A stretch of 64,000 bases of DNA from Escallonia rubra (lineage: Eukaryota; Streptophyta; Magnoliopsida; Escalloniales; Escalloniaceae). Each line of letters starts with the position of its first letter. Within the stretch, counting starts at the first letter, position 1. A program made the position numbers and the translations under genes. The stretch is taken from NCBI GenBank assembly GCA_033065855.1, contig JAVXUO010003001.1:1922001-1986000 (forward strand), written 5' to 3'. This document shows positions 1 through 13,000 of the stretch, piece after piece. The notes under the pieces were generated by a model. That model had not been told where the DNA came from and made no database searches. It was given only the letters and a program-made list of their open reading frames with translations.

Positions 1-205
1 TTGAGCTTTTAATCAAGCACTGCTAGCCGGTTGGAGGATGATCCGAAATCCAAAGTGCATCCATAGCAAATACCTACTCCCAAAATACTGTAATATATAA
101 GATCTCAGTGTTGTTAAACCTGCTAATGGGTGTTCTTGGGCCTGGCAAAGCATTCTTCTTGGGAAAGAGATCCTCTCAAAAAATGCACAAGGAGAATTAA
201 CCGGA

Positions 206-648
206 AATGGTTTCCAATAAGGATCTTCTGCTGTATAATATTTATGCTGAACAGTTTTAGTGACAAAAGATTGTCACTTATAGTGTTTCATCGCTGTTAT
301 TGAAAATTATAGTAATAATCTTTCGACTCTGAAATACGTTTAGCGACATTATTTTTCTTTTTGTAGCAGAGGATCCTGATCTACTCTCAACTGATGACTG
401 GGGAAGGGGACGCATCGGTGTGCAAATGGTTTCCAATGGATAAGGATCTTCTGCTGTATGATATTTATGCTGAACAGTTTTAGTGACAAAAGATTGTCAC
501 TTATAGTGTTTTATCGTTGTTATTGAAAATTATAGTAATAATCTTTCGACTCTGAAATACGTTTAGCGACATTATTTTTCTTTTTGTAGCAGGGAATCCT
601 GATCTACTCTCAACTGATGACTGGGGAAAGGGACGCATCGGTGTGCAA
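206..648. repeat. Tandem duplication of about 220 bp, two copies
   Basis: Copy 1 starts at 206 and copy 2 at 424, both beginning AAATGGTTTCC. They run in parallel to a shared end, GGTGTGCAAA, at about 425 and 649. Differences are few: a 4-nt insertion near 436, one C/T near 490, and AGAGGATCC versus AGGGAATCC. It lies inside the decayed LINE and is younger than the LINE. Confidence 0.85.
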
Positions 649-811
649 AGCGAAACCAACTCTGCTAAAACCAAAAAAATGGACTCATTATGGAGACTCA
701 AGATTTAAAGGTCAACCATTTAATAAATAGGGTAAAAAGAAGTGGAACCAAAGTCTTTTATCTTAGAAAGATGTCAAGGAAATCCTTAAGACACCTCTCA
801 CTACATGTGGC

Positions 812-1351
812 TAGGGTTATATACGAACCGAGTTCGAGTTGAACAGATGTATGTTCAGACTCATATATTTAGTTGCAGGTCATGTTCGTGTTCGTTTAAT
901 ATTCAAAATTTTGTTTGAACTCGTTCGCGGTTCGTTTCACAAAACTCGTGTTCGGCTCGAGTTCGATTGTTTATTTATATGAACCAAACTCGAACTTGAA
1001 AACTCGTGTTCTCGTTCAAAACAATTATTTCCAAACGAGAATTATACCTTACTTGATCCAATTGTCTACATAATTTTAGGACTTCCAAGTTTAAACTAAT
1101 TTATACTATAATTAAGTCATTTGACTTTTAGGGTTGGAACATGTTATAATTAAGTTATTACCCAGACGAGCTGTTCACGAACATATTCATGAACACTTCG
1201 GAATGTTCATGCTCGACTCGTTTAATAAACGAACTTTAATATTTTGTTCATGTACTGTTTTGTTCGTATATTATACAAACGAACATGAATGAGTTCTTTG
1301 GAGAACGAACTAGGAGCAGTTCATGAACAACTCGTTTCATTTACAGCCCTA
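812..1351. mobile_element. hAT-like MITE, 540 bp, nested in the LINE
   Basis: The left end begins TAGGGTTATATACGAAC. The right end, reversed, begins TAGGGCTGTAAATGAAACG. The element is flanked by an 8-bp target duplication, CATGTGGC (804-811) and CCTGTGGC (1352-1359), with one mismatch. The interior is full of GTTCG/CGAAC-type words in both orientations. There is no transposase. An 8-bp duplication with TAGGGCTGTAAA-type ends points to the hAT superfamily. LINE reading resumes directly across the insertion, which confirms both borders. Confidence 0.82.
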
Positions 1352-2429
1352 CCTGTGGCATTCATGATAAGAGAGCTTGGTGGTTTACTAGAAAAGGATC
1401 AAATACTGTCAAATCCGGTTAATTTTCAGCTGTAGCTGAAGGATATGAAATTGAAGCAGAGGAGCAACAAGAGGACATGAACAGTCAACAAGAAGATCGA
1501 TCACAGGAGCAGCAGATAACAGTGATCTCTGATAGTGAGCAAAGCAACCACATTGCTACTTTAGCCGTCTCACAAGCATCTGTGAGGAACTCAGCAGTTA
1601 GGGTATTTGCTGTGAATTTCCCAGAAAAATTAAAATTACTTATTTGGAAGATTATGAATAATGCTCCGGCAACTTCTCAAAAGTAAATGTGAAATAGCTG
1701 ATCTACGTCCCCTTTGCTGTAGACAGCAGAGAGTATTATCCATCAGTTATTAACTTGTTAGGGAGTTGACAGTGAAACACAAGCGACGCTAGAGCAAACA
1801 AGGGACTGTTGCTTCAAGTTCAGGGCAATCAATGGAGGCAAAGGAGTTAAATTCTTACCCACTCTGCAGCTCTCTGTTGGGCAATATGGAAATTAAGGAA
1901 TACTTAACTCTAAACCCAATAAATGTGGTGGATCAGTACGAGCATTAGATGCATAAATGGAAAATGATTGAACAAAGGCAATAAGAAGAGCACCTCATCA
2001 AGCTCTACAACAAGCAATAAAGCATTAGCAAGAACAAGTAAACTTAACTGCAACTTCTTGTTTTTGCAGTCAACTCAGGACAACAAACCCATCCAAGGCG
2101 AGAGGCAAGTTTTTAAAATGCAGGTGGATGCGGCATGCAAGGAGAGCAAGTACAAGCCTGGACTAGGCATTTTTTGCACTAGAAGGTGGACCACTTGGAG
2201 AAACCGACCGAGTTTGTTAACTATGTGGAACATGCTGAAGCATTGGCCATGCTGGAAGCATTATTTTCTGGAGTAAAAATCCAAACTATACCCTCTCAGA
2301 TTGTAGGAATGTAGTCATAAGGCTGGCTTTGGATGAGGAATGGACACAGTTTCTGTTCTGTAAAAGCCAGAAGGTACCAAGGGCTAGAGCTACGGAAGCA
2401 CATAAAGGAGCCAAACAGTTATGTTGTAA

Positions 2430-2826
2430 AGTACCACCAATAATAACCATTTGATTCCCAAACTCGTTTATACATAGTTCTACAGTACATAGGTCAAACT
2501 GTTTCTATATCTATACGTTGCCTTACCGCTTCTCCATTATTACTCTCACGGTGTTCTGCATCTTCACTGGAAATATATATAAAAAATTGAAGCTCGCTTC
2601 CTGTTCATAAATTACCACCCTTGATCTCTGCAGATTTATGCTAGATTAAAACTACCAAATTGCAAAACTATATTCAGCTTCCTTTCTACCAAAAATCAAA
2701 GCCGCTGGGGGCTGCTCCTGTAGCGCGCACATAGAACAAATCTCATATTCTTCTTTCACCTTTGAACCCCACGTGTGTCCCATGAATGGTAACCAGAAAC
2801 TTCAAAAGAAAATTGACCCATAAAAC
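2430..2826 (-). other. SEC24 3' UTR (limit approximate)
   Basis: This is the minus-strand sequence after the TGA at 2829-2827. I saw no AATAAA. The AT-rich minus-strand region around 2430-2470 is the likely cleavage zone. The decayed LINE lies immediately beyond, so gene and LINE converge. Confidence 0.45.
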
Positions 2827-5800
2827 TCAAGACATTTTAGTTTGGATTTGCCGATGGACATGTACCAAAAACTCAACGTAGGACACCCCACTTGGAGTTT
2901 TGTCCTCCACCATGTATGAAAAGAACAACATTCCTGAGAATTGAAGTTAAGCATGAAGAGGTCAGGATAAATCATAAAATCAAGTTCGTATAATTTAAAA
3001 CAATCATTGTCAGCTATTTAGAGTTAAAAACTATAACTGCATACATTTCGTTAAAATTCTTTAACACCTCCCAAATAAACAAAATGGGCAGAATTTTCAT
3101 AACAAAAAGCTACTTGCGTACAATAAGCTTCAATCATAACTCGGTTTCCACAAGATCTTATACACTATAGTGTCCCTTATCACTAAATGAGCTTAGTCTT
3201 CTCAGGGCTTTAATTGACTTACACGGTTGATTATAGATGAGGGATGTAATTTTCTCAGGGCTTAATGTTCTCAGGGCTTTGATTGAGTTACATGGAGTCA
3301 ATCCGAATTGAGTTACATGGAGTCAATCCGAATATCAACTAACTTGGACTTGTATGCATGAAACTCATGATACTGCTATGCCACCTTACATCCCTCATCT
3401 ATATATTAAGGAGAAGATCAAACATTGCTGCAGTTCCTATTGTGTCACATGGAAGACAACATGTTCCTTGGAATTAACCACTCTAAACTAATACAACCTC
3501 CATTCGGGTGTGATTAACAAGAAAAAAAGTAATACAAAAAGAGAAAATTGTCATTAGAGACATACAAGAGGAAAAGTTTTCCAATAAGGAGACAAGGGGA
3601 GACGAAGATGGGGAGAGGGGGGGGAGGGACGAAGACAGACGGACAAAGAGAAGCATAAAGGAGTTGCAAGGACAAAGGCCAACAGAAATAGATCTATAAG
3701 GAAGATTTAATACAAAAGATGGCCAACAGAAGGGCATGACTCAAACTCTTCAGCTAATTCATTACAATAATATGTAGAGCATCAAAAAGGGTGCATAGCA
3801 TGATTTGTAAATACACAAAAGTCAAAGCTAGTAAAAGGACCCTGGCTAACCCTCTAAACTTGAGCCAAAAAGATTGAGAAGGAATAAAGCTTGGCACCAA
3901 AGAGATTGTTTTATTAAAACTGATACTCTAGTATTTCTCCCCCGCGACATGCACCAACTTAACCATATCCTCTAATCCTATTTCTCCTTCTCAAATTCTA
4001 GTAGTAGGCCATAACAAGCATGACAAACAAATTTTTACAGGAGCTTAAAATCAACCAAGTAATATCACAGAGGATCAAATTAATTCCATAAGCACCTGTA
4101 GGTGTACTTTTTTTAAGCATGTAGATCCTTCTTTCAACCCTGGGATGAGAAGGGAGAGAAGGGGGAGAGGGGGGGGATGGGGTCCCAAAATTATGACTGA
4201 GCGCAAGGGTGTTCTCGTGTACTAACCTGATGAGTCTCCTTTCTTGCACAACTTTAAGCTGAAACATGGAAAAAGATGTAATAAGAGGATAGAATGAACT
4301 AATCATTAAAGCAAAGGTGCGGAAAATTCTTAATGTCAGGTGACGTAAAGAATACACAAGCATAGTTATACCGGAGGTAGGAACATCGCTGGCGCCGAAT
4401 TTCATTTATAACATCATTTAGCTTCTTTGACAAGGGACTATCATTCTGCTGCAATACAAACTGAGCATGGACAAAGATTGAAGTAAGAAATTGGTAAGGA
4501 GCTTGGCAGGGAGACCATTCCAATAAATAAGTTCACATGAAACCTCACAACATTCACTATCGAAGCATTAATATAAACTGAAAAATGAGAGGGGCAACAA
4601 AGTGTGACCAAATGAAGAAAAATCACATTCTAAGCATTAAGACTTCAATCTGGTTGGCAGTTCCAGAGCAATAAGAGAAGACAACTCATAATTCGTGCTC
4701 CCTTTGGAGTGGATGTTCAACATTGACCACCAATTCACAAGTCTCTAAAAAAGAGTGCAAAATCTCTGATTTAATATTCAATCTTCGAAACCTTCCTGAG
4801 AAAGAGGCTAAACCGTGTGACAAGGGTTGGCTAATCAAATTTCAAGAGTCAGAAACTCGGAGGTCATTTCTATCCAGACAAGAATGCACAAAGTACATAC
4901 ATGCTAAAAGTCATCAACATAAGGACATACCTGATTCGGAATTTCGTCAACAGAAGAAATGCCTAACAATTGTCGCGTTGTGTCAGGATCGACAGAGTTC
5001 CCGACATAGATCAAACAATCCTCGCCGTTCTCAAGAAGATAGATTCCATCATCACTCACGTGTTCACTGGAAAGTGGGATGGAAGGAGGGAATCCTTCCA
5101 TATCCTGTCAACTCAAATATTAAATATCAGTCATGGAAGGAGCATTGCAAGAGCGTATAATATAACAGATTATAATTCTTACCTTTGAGTTGAGGTCATG
5201 AATAGCAATCATCCTGGGGTAAACCAATGGGATTGCCAGAGGAGTAGAGAGAGGGGAAACGTAAGTGATCCAGAATGACCTATCGTCTATGCGCCCATCA
5301 GCTCGCAATCCAGGGCTTTTAAGCAAAGCTGAAAAGAAACAACAAAAAGTTGACATTTACACTATCCTTACTGAAGTAGCAACTGGATCTTTCTAAGAGG
5401 AATCTAAGTTGTTCCACGACAAAACAAAATTATAGTGACAAGAGAACCAAGAAAAGCTGTCCCAGAAAAGAGTAAGTTAATTGTTTCCCAAACGAAGTTA
5501 TTCAAATCCCACTTCGCTTGCCTCACAGGAAAGACATGTCGCCGGGTTCTTATTCTAGGCGCAGCCAACGCAGTTAAAAAAGACATTGTCATCTTATTCT
5601 CTCCTATATTCCTAGCAGTCAAGTCCTTCATAACTACTCCTTCCTTGCCAAGTCCGGCTTAACCCTACTTCATCTTACCCCATCAACTTGGCATAAATAA
5701 CTTTTCCCCTATCATTGGGCTCTAAGCTGTCCTGGAAAGTGTTCCCGTAAACTTGCGAGACACATAGTAATCACACGGTACTCTGGAAGCACACTTCCAC

Positions 5801-8800
5801 TTTATTCGATTTGCCTCATAAATCTCGTGTATTGATCTAAAATAAGCTACCTCTTGGTTATGTTAGATGGACTCAGTACGAGTGTCCAGATTGGGCACGT
5901 GTCCAAGTGGGTTCGTCTAATTTTTAAGACAGATGCAAGGCAAAAGTATCCACATCTATGACTACGTTTTAGTTATTCCTAAGGTAAAATGGTGCTTTAT
6001 ACGACGCACATGATTTTAATTGAGAGCTTGTCTAATCTCAAAGCAATAAACAATTAAAAGAAACAATATAAGGTAGTGTTGATAGTGGCATATCCTATGA
6101 GATGTGTCGAACACATATCCCATACACATGTCCAAGTGCTGAGTGTCAGACACGGGTACTTCACACACTGAAGAATCCATGTAACATAGCCTCTTCGACC
6201 ATGTACCTCCTACACTTACTAAATCGCTTTCCAAATGTTATTATTGTAGTCCTGCTTAACGTAAACCTCTTGGATTCTAAAGAACTTCTCCATGACTTCA
6301 TCTTAGCATTGAAACCATTTCTCCTTTTTTGATAAGTCGCAATAGAACCATTAAGACAACATCATTCTCACACCACATACAGCACTAAACCTTTAGTAAG
6401 CTGATCCACGGTGACGCATGACTGTCTGTAACTGGAAGCTCTCTAGGTCAAGCCATTAGATGCTATCTCACTACTTAATGCTTCTGCATATGCCATTAAT
6501 AACAACGTCTTACTTAGTCAGCACTCCTTTTTTCTCCAAAACCCATGAAATGACTATTCTTAGCATCTCTTTTCCATCCTCGAAAGACCTCTTAAAGATC
6601 CTTTTGAAGGTGGACCCCTCATGCATGAATCGAACAGATACCATGACATTTTAGTCTCCTTATTCGCCTTGGGTTCAAATTAACCTCCTCAAAGCTTCGA
6701 TGGGTGATAAGCTTGATCCATCTATAGCTAGTCTAGAAAGGGAAGGAAGGAGGAGGAGGGGGGAAATCAGGAACAGCATTCCTCTCTCTTCCTCGCTCCA
6801 TTTGTCCCTCCCTCCCTCTCTCTCTCTCTCTCTCACACAAACACAGATTCAGAAGCAGTATTTTCCCCTATGAGGTTTCAACAAAAAGGCACGCGTGCCT
6901 CATAATCTTTAATTTTGCTGCTGCTACCGTGATTTCATTCAAAAATCAAAACCTTTAAGTCAACTGACCGAAACTTCCTTGAAAGTCTATCAGATTTGTA
7001 TTTTCTACACTAATATCAGATGTCTTTCCCTATTAATTACTTTTTCCAGGTTGTTTTGTAGAAGTTTTCTTGTTTCAAATTGAAGGATTTTCTATTTAAT
7101 CAGTCTCTTTCAAATACATTTGATCTCTTTTCTTCTGTGATAGCTTGTAATCGAGCCATTAATGTCATATATCTTCGAGCAGTTGTCTTTCTTGCTCCAA
7201 CTGACTGATTGATGATTCAACGATTAAGGTGGAAGAAACAAAGTACAAAAAAGAAGATACAAAGAGAATCATATAAAAGAAATCAAACAAGACATTTGAT
7301 GCATGCAAATGATGGTGGTTAACTTCTGTCTTCCATTCTTGCAGTTGTTTGAATGGCATGAAAGGAATAAACAAAACAACATTGCTTAACGGTCAAGAAG
7401 CGAAGACGCATTTTTCAAATGGCGAGGGGTACAGTGGTAATTTGGTATCAACACTAGAAATGGTAGTGGTTGGAGTCTGTGATAATAGAAAAGTAGCGAT
7501 CAGAGCCCTCCACCATGTGACGTGGAAATTGGCGCGTGCACACATATATATCGGGGGCAGATCTGGATATAAATCCAGAAAATACCCATTTTATCTAGCT
7601 GATCTAGGGCCGTCCGTATAAAAACGCAGACTGTCCGGATCAACCTTACCTAAATCTGCCCAATTGCCCCTCTTTCGAGCAGTTGGTAACAAATCACCTT
7701 AATGTGAAAAAAACTAAGTCAACTACCAACTGCCAGCCATTTAGAAATAGGTCAGACTGTGAAACTGGCCACCGCACAAAGTTACCGGAGTGGAGTTCGA
7801 CTCCAACTTTTATCATCAACATCAATTGTGAAAACCTTAGCTCAACAGCCATGGATCCGGCATCTCCTAACCATAGCTTGCCATCCTACAAGCTACAAGC
7901 CCGCATCCCAACTCATCCGATCCTTCTCAACCTCCTCCATTGCCACTACCTTACCGCCCTTAATTTCTATGATCTACCACCACCGCACCCAGTTCGTCAA
8001 GCACCAACACCACCGCACCATGTTGAAAATCTGGACCGATGCTACCTCAAATTCAAAACACGCCATTACTTACCAACCCCGACCCAATCCTCACCTCTCC
8101 ACTTACGCATCCTCCTCCTCCTCCACCTCCCCCCCCCGGTCCTGAAAGTAGGGAAAGGAAGACCACCTTTGATGGTAAATAAGTCTAATCAAGCGATTGA
8201 GATCCACCATTTATACACAAGTTGATGTACAACTCAAGTTGTGATTTGCTCACGATGCCACAGAAGTGCCGGCGCAACCTCGTATTGACACTATCAAGCT
8301 TACATTGAATGTTGATCTTGTCAAGTGGGCATAAGGCATACCGAAGGAGCAAACAATTTCTAGGGCAGTCAAAGCAATTACCCCAATAAGGTTGAGATGG
8401 ACGCACCAGCTGCAAGACCATGATACTTGGAGGGGTTCTTTCCCATGAGTTGTTTACGGCGGGTACGAGGAGTCCTACCATGTTGATTTGATAGGTCGTA
8501 CGATACACCGAAAACAAACTGGAACGCGCTTAATAAGGATGGTCTTTGGGGCAGAGACCAACTCAATGCCATTTTGTGAAAGCTATGGAGCTATCATGAG
8601 GATAAAACATAATGCTTATTTTCTCACGGTCATAGGGACTAGAAACTCTTCCATTGTCCAAGGGTATGATATCAAAACTCTCGAGTACAACCATATTATT
8701 CAACAAGACTAAGAATGTTGCTCCTTGCAAATTGTTTCTAATATTATTTCTTAGGAAAAAGTGTAACCTAACCCAGTGCCAAGCCCTGCTGGAGATGTTC

Positions 8801-9977
8801 AATTCATAGATGGCCTTGGATGCAAACACCCAAATCAGCAACAGAAGGTCAGCCCTATCGAACCTAATCACCAAATTAAGCCGTCCGAACGCGCGGGCCG
8901 CGGGGGGTGGGGATGGGGATTGCGGATATAGTTTCTGTTATTTTCGTACTAGGTTCAATAAAGCCAACCTTCCGCTGTCGATTTATAAGACAGCCAAGGT
9001 GTTTGCATTCAAAGCCATCTACGAATTGGACATCTCCCGTAGGGGTTGGCAGAACGTAAGATGACACTTTTTCCCAATAAATAATACCAGATACAATTTG
9101 CAATGAGCAAAGTTCTGTCTCAATAAAAATATGGTTTTAACTGAGAGTTCAGATTTCAATTATCGATGCCCTTGAACAATGAAAGAGTTTCTAATCCACG
9201 TGACCTTTGAGAATATAAACGTCATGTTTTCTCCACGTAATAACTCTATAACTTTCATAAATGGTATTAAGCTGGTCTCTGCCCCAGAGATCGTCTTTAT
9301 AAGCTTGGCCCGCATTCGTTTTCGGTCTATCGTAAAACCTATTGAATCAACATGGGAGGAGCCCTCATACTTGCCATAAACGACTCTTGGGGAAGAACCT
9401 AGTACCCTGGCGCAAAGTATCACAGTGTTACAGCAGGTGCGTCCATTTCTCCACTAAGGCGCAACCTTACTGGGGTAACCACTTTGGCTGCCCCGAAATT
9501 GATTACTCCTCCGATATGCATATGCCTTAGTGCCCATTTGACGAAATCAACTTCATTGTTTACTTCTGCGCCATCTTGAGCAAATCGCCCCATAAGTTGT
9601 ACTTCAGCGCGTATATAGACGCTACGATCTCAGTCACTGGATTAGACTAATTTACCCCGCAAGCCTAACCTTGGTAAAAACCACCATTGAGGTGAGGATC
9701 ATAATGTGTGCTTGTTTAACTGCGTGAATGTTTTAATTAATAGGCCGCAAAGTGGAACCGGTGGTTTATTTTTGGGGCAGTTAGGAGGGATGGGACGCTG
9801 TCGGGGTTTTTTAAAAAAGACGAGGTTATTTTTTCCATCATGCAGGGATTGCCCCTCTTTTGGGGGGGTTTAAAAATTTCCTTTAATGAAAAATCAATCT
9901 CAGTCGTCCATGTGTAGACGCAGATGGCTGTGGATCAGCTAAATAAATGACAATCAGCACTAATCTGGATACGACCA

Positions 9978-10036
<59 letters not shown>

Positions 10037-13000
10037 GCGCGCACGTGCGCGTGCGTGTGTATTACTGTATATATATAGGAGCCCAGTGCTGGGAAGGGAT
10101 TCTTTTTTCCAACCAACTGAAGTCGTCCACCACTGCCACGTGAACTTTCCTAATCACTTTTCCAAAAATCCAAAAAGCTGTGCGTCAAGTAGTCTGGCAC
10201 ACTGTTCAAAATGCCCCTCGACCTCTGGTTTCTCAAAACAGTTCAGCGACATCCGAAATAACATTGTTACTGCGCGAGACTATCTGGCGAACCGTTGATA
10301 TTATTTTAAAACAAAAGGTAAAGGTCCCTCATTTGTCCAACCCTACTCTATACTTCATGGTTTTCTCATGACACAAACAACCATTGCAACCCACCACCAC
10401 CATCCTACAATGCAACCCTAACCACGACCACCACAAACCACACCACCGCCATACCCACTGCAAATCCCAGTGACGTCACCACTCCATCCATCACCACACA
10501 GCTTCAATAAATACCACCTTTTCCACCACCACCATACCCAAATCAACCATTATCTAGTTCACAGGCAAGCAATGAATTTGACGAATTGAAAACCTCGAAA
10601 ATAGAAGTGAACAAATCTTGGAAAATAAAAATACAAGAAATATATTTATCAAACTGTTTTTATGTTAGATATTAAAAAAATTCATATTGGGATCATGTCA
10701 TACAAGCAATTTAAATTACTTCAATTCAGAAGCTACAGAGAAGGGAAAAACAAAGGGTAAAAAATGTGCTAATTCTCAGCTTAGCAACTCCACAAGTTGC
10801 TTTGGATGTAGATGGAAACCAACGAACAAAAAGATGAACAAATGCCAAAGGTATTTTGGGATGATATGAACTCTACGCCAGATTATTTGCCGCACTAGCT
10901 TTTTCCTCTTTTAAAAGAACTGGTCAAGACCGTCCACGTGGCCGTGGTGGACAAATCCAGATGGGTTGGGAAACAGTAGACCTTCCCAGCACTGGGTGGG
11001 GATGGGGTCCTTATATATATAGACACACACAAACACAAGTATATGTAAGTGCTTTTCCTAAGGCATCGGGCATTTCAGCATTCAAAATCCTGTTGAACAA
11101 CTGTGATTCCTTACCAAAATATATTTCTCTAGATTCTCCACATCCTCTTTAACAACACTCCAAATATAACTAGACACATACATTTGCGCTTATTGTGTAC
11201 ACTCCAGGATCCTTATCCAACCACTTATCCTTATAAAACCTTCAATTGACCCACAAATCAGACAACTACATGGCCTCCCTAAAAGCTTGCATGTAACATT
11301 TTATCGCTATGTATAGATAGTTGAAGATATACTAGAGAAGGATTTGATCGCCCCCAAAGTTTCGAAACTACTCCCTACAGAAATAGATATTTTACACACC
11401 ATAAAACTAATCGGGCTTTTAAAAAAAGGAAAAAATAAAGAAGCGAACAGGAGTTCCAGAATAATAAGAAATTATTACTTTTGCACGAGGCACTAACAAA
11501 AGGAGAAAAATAGATGAGAGCCTCAACCTACTCAAGCTAATGTAATGAGAAAAATAGAGAATAAAATCAATACAATGACGCAACTCAGCTGGTTTTACAA
11601 GCAGTAAGCAGCATACCTAGTGTGTATAGAGGCAACAATTTAAGTGCCTCTGGTAGAATAAGTTGCCCGGATGATGATACTGTAGCGCAAAATTTGCGGT
11701 AAGAATGCAATATGTTGATGCAATGGTTTGTCAGTTGCTCCCTGATCTGCAATAGTGGACTGGAAGGAATTTCACTTGCAGCTTCAAAAGAAAGTTGAAA
11801 CCGTATAATTAATATTCTTCTCAGTAAAAAGGAATTCACAGTATGCAATCCCAAACTTCTAAAAGGTAAAGAATATTGTTAGCAGAGCTGCTTTAAGGAA
11901 AAAAGAAAAGAAATGAAAAGGCAAAAACAAACAAAAAATATAGTGTAGAGGCAAAAGCATTACATAGGCCAAAAACATTATATCAACTTAGAAAAGAAAT
12001 ATAGCATGAAATTCCAAAAACTGCAAATAGTATAAATAAAAAATTCAGCAAATGAGGAGCATCACAGGCAGGACATATAAATCAAATACCTTGCTTCAAG
12101 AAACATGCGAACTGTGTATCTAAATCGGCTGAGCGGAACAGATTACTCAGCATGGTGGTGCACGGCAGAGATAAGGTAGAAACACGTATTCTTCTTTCAC
12201 CATACACAGTGGTGTAGAGAAGGGCACACTGACAAGAGAAAACCATTAAAAGGCTAGTAAGCTGCTACTTTCTTTACCCAGAAGCATAACAAGATATTCG
12301 GGCTAACATGAAATACTGCAAACTCATCTGACGGCATATATTAGTGAGTACCTGAAATGCACATTCCGAGCCATCCTGCAACTTATCATCATGTTTTAAA
12401 GTTACCAGGACTGTTTTGTCACAGTCAATCTGCACAAAGCAATGCCCAATCAGAGACTAAAGAAAGTCCAAACTATCCTCTATCACACAAATGCAACAGG
12501 ACAAAGAGGACAAGAAGATAAATGGTAATGAAACCTACTGATACCAAAAAGTAAGCTCTATAGAACCAGTGAAGCTAATGGATCAATTCAAGCCTTCTTT
12601 TTTTTCAAAAGTGATCAAGTGAATTACACTTTCTGAACTTTAATTTTCTCATTTAAAACGAATAAACAGGACAGAACCGTATGCTGCTATAAAGTGAATA
12701 ATATGGATATACATTTATATTCGTCACTTACAGTCCCATTTTTTCAGCCAGTGGGAAAAAATGTGTGCAAAGAAATTATGCATGAAACCCAAGGTCCTTC
12801 ATGCCATTTCCACATTATTTTGAAATGCTTAGTAGATACAAAAACTGCAATATATAAGATGTTGATGCCACAAGACAAGCTAAACTGGCTTGAGAGAGAG
12901 AGACCGCAGGTAGGTCGACGTCTGTCGGGATGCGTTTACAGAAGTTCCCAGAATATTCTTGAACTTGAAGACCCTATACAACAGAGAGGAAAGTTAAACA

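Larger units (their letters stand above)
1..2395 (+). mobile_element. Decayed plant L1-type LINE, 3' part (RT tail, zf-RVT, RNase H), cut by the window edge
   Basis: Seen in translation: an early segment reading FNQALLAGWR then SWAWQSILLGKEIL, which matches the region after the reverse transcriptase in plant L1 LINEs. The motif RAWWFTRKGSNTVKSG lies around 1362-1425 and PEKLKLLIWKIMNNA (zf-RVT type) around 1620-1670. LCWAIWKLRN lies near 1875, and an RNase H start, KMQVDAACKESKYKPGLGIF, near 2118-2180. Many stops and frame changes show it is dead. It is interrupted by a MITE at 812-1351 and a tandem duplication at 206-648. No poly-A tail or 3' target duplication was found, so the 3' limit is approximate. 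It runs toward the 3' end of the minus-strand SEC24 gene. Confidence 0.75.
8150..9690. repeat. Large inverted repeat, arms about 650-680 bp, spacer about 130 bp
   Basis: Left arm 8150-8828 matches the reverse of right arm 8999-9690. Matching landmarks: TAAATAAGTCTAATC at 8176 against TAAATTAGTCTAATC read in reverse near 9640. Another pair is GATTTGCTCA at 8241 against the same word in reverse near 9590, and TTGGTCTCTGCCCC also recurs in both arms. By-eye identity is about 75%. The spacer near 8880-8920 is GC-rich (CGCGCGGGCCGCGG). Both arms carry fragments of the same receptor family. Confidence 0.8.
5329..11616 (-). other. SEC24 intron 20, 6.3 kb, insertion-filled
   Basis: The intron sits between the exon ending LLPLYTL and the one starting [13 protein letters not shown]. 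It holds the inverted receptor-kinase fragments (8150-9690), a CT/Z-DNA tract (9981-10060) and a TIR element (10068-11022). At 5329-8149 and 11023-11616 I recognise nothing beyond ordinary AT-rich intron sequence, with a purine/pyrimidine-rich patch at 6736-6836. A small ORF at 7759-8145 is Ser/Pro/His-rich with no family resemblance. Confidence 0.7.

Noticed and set aside
6720-6840. Purine run followed by a CT run, considered as a hairpin promoter element
   Set aside because: The two runs are not complementary over any useful length, and no transcription unit starts there.
7683-8225. 180-aa ORF rich in Leu, His and Pro before the inverted repeat
   Set aside because: No domain, no homologous frame and low-complexity CCA/CTC content. 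It lies in a SEC24 intron. A faint look of an organelle-targeted N-terminus in the overlapping frame is not enough.
9883-10116. Arg-Glu repeat ORF on the minus strand
   Set aside because: It is the CT microsatellite translated.
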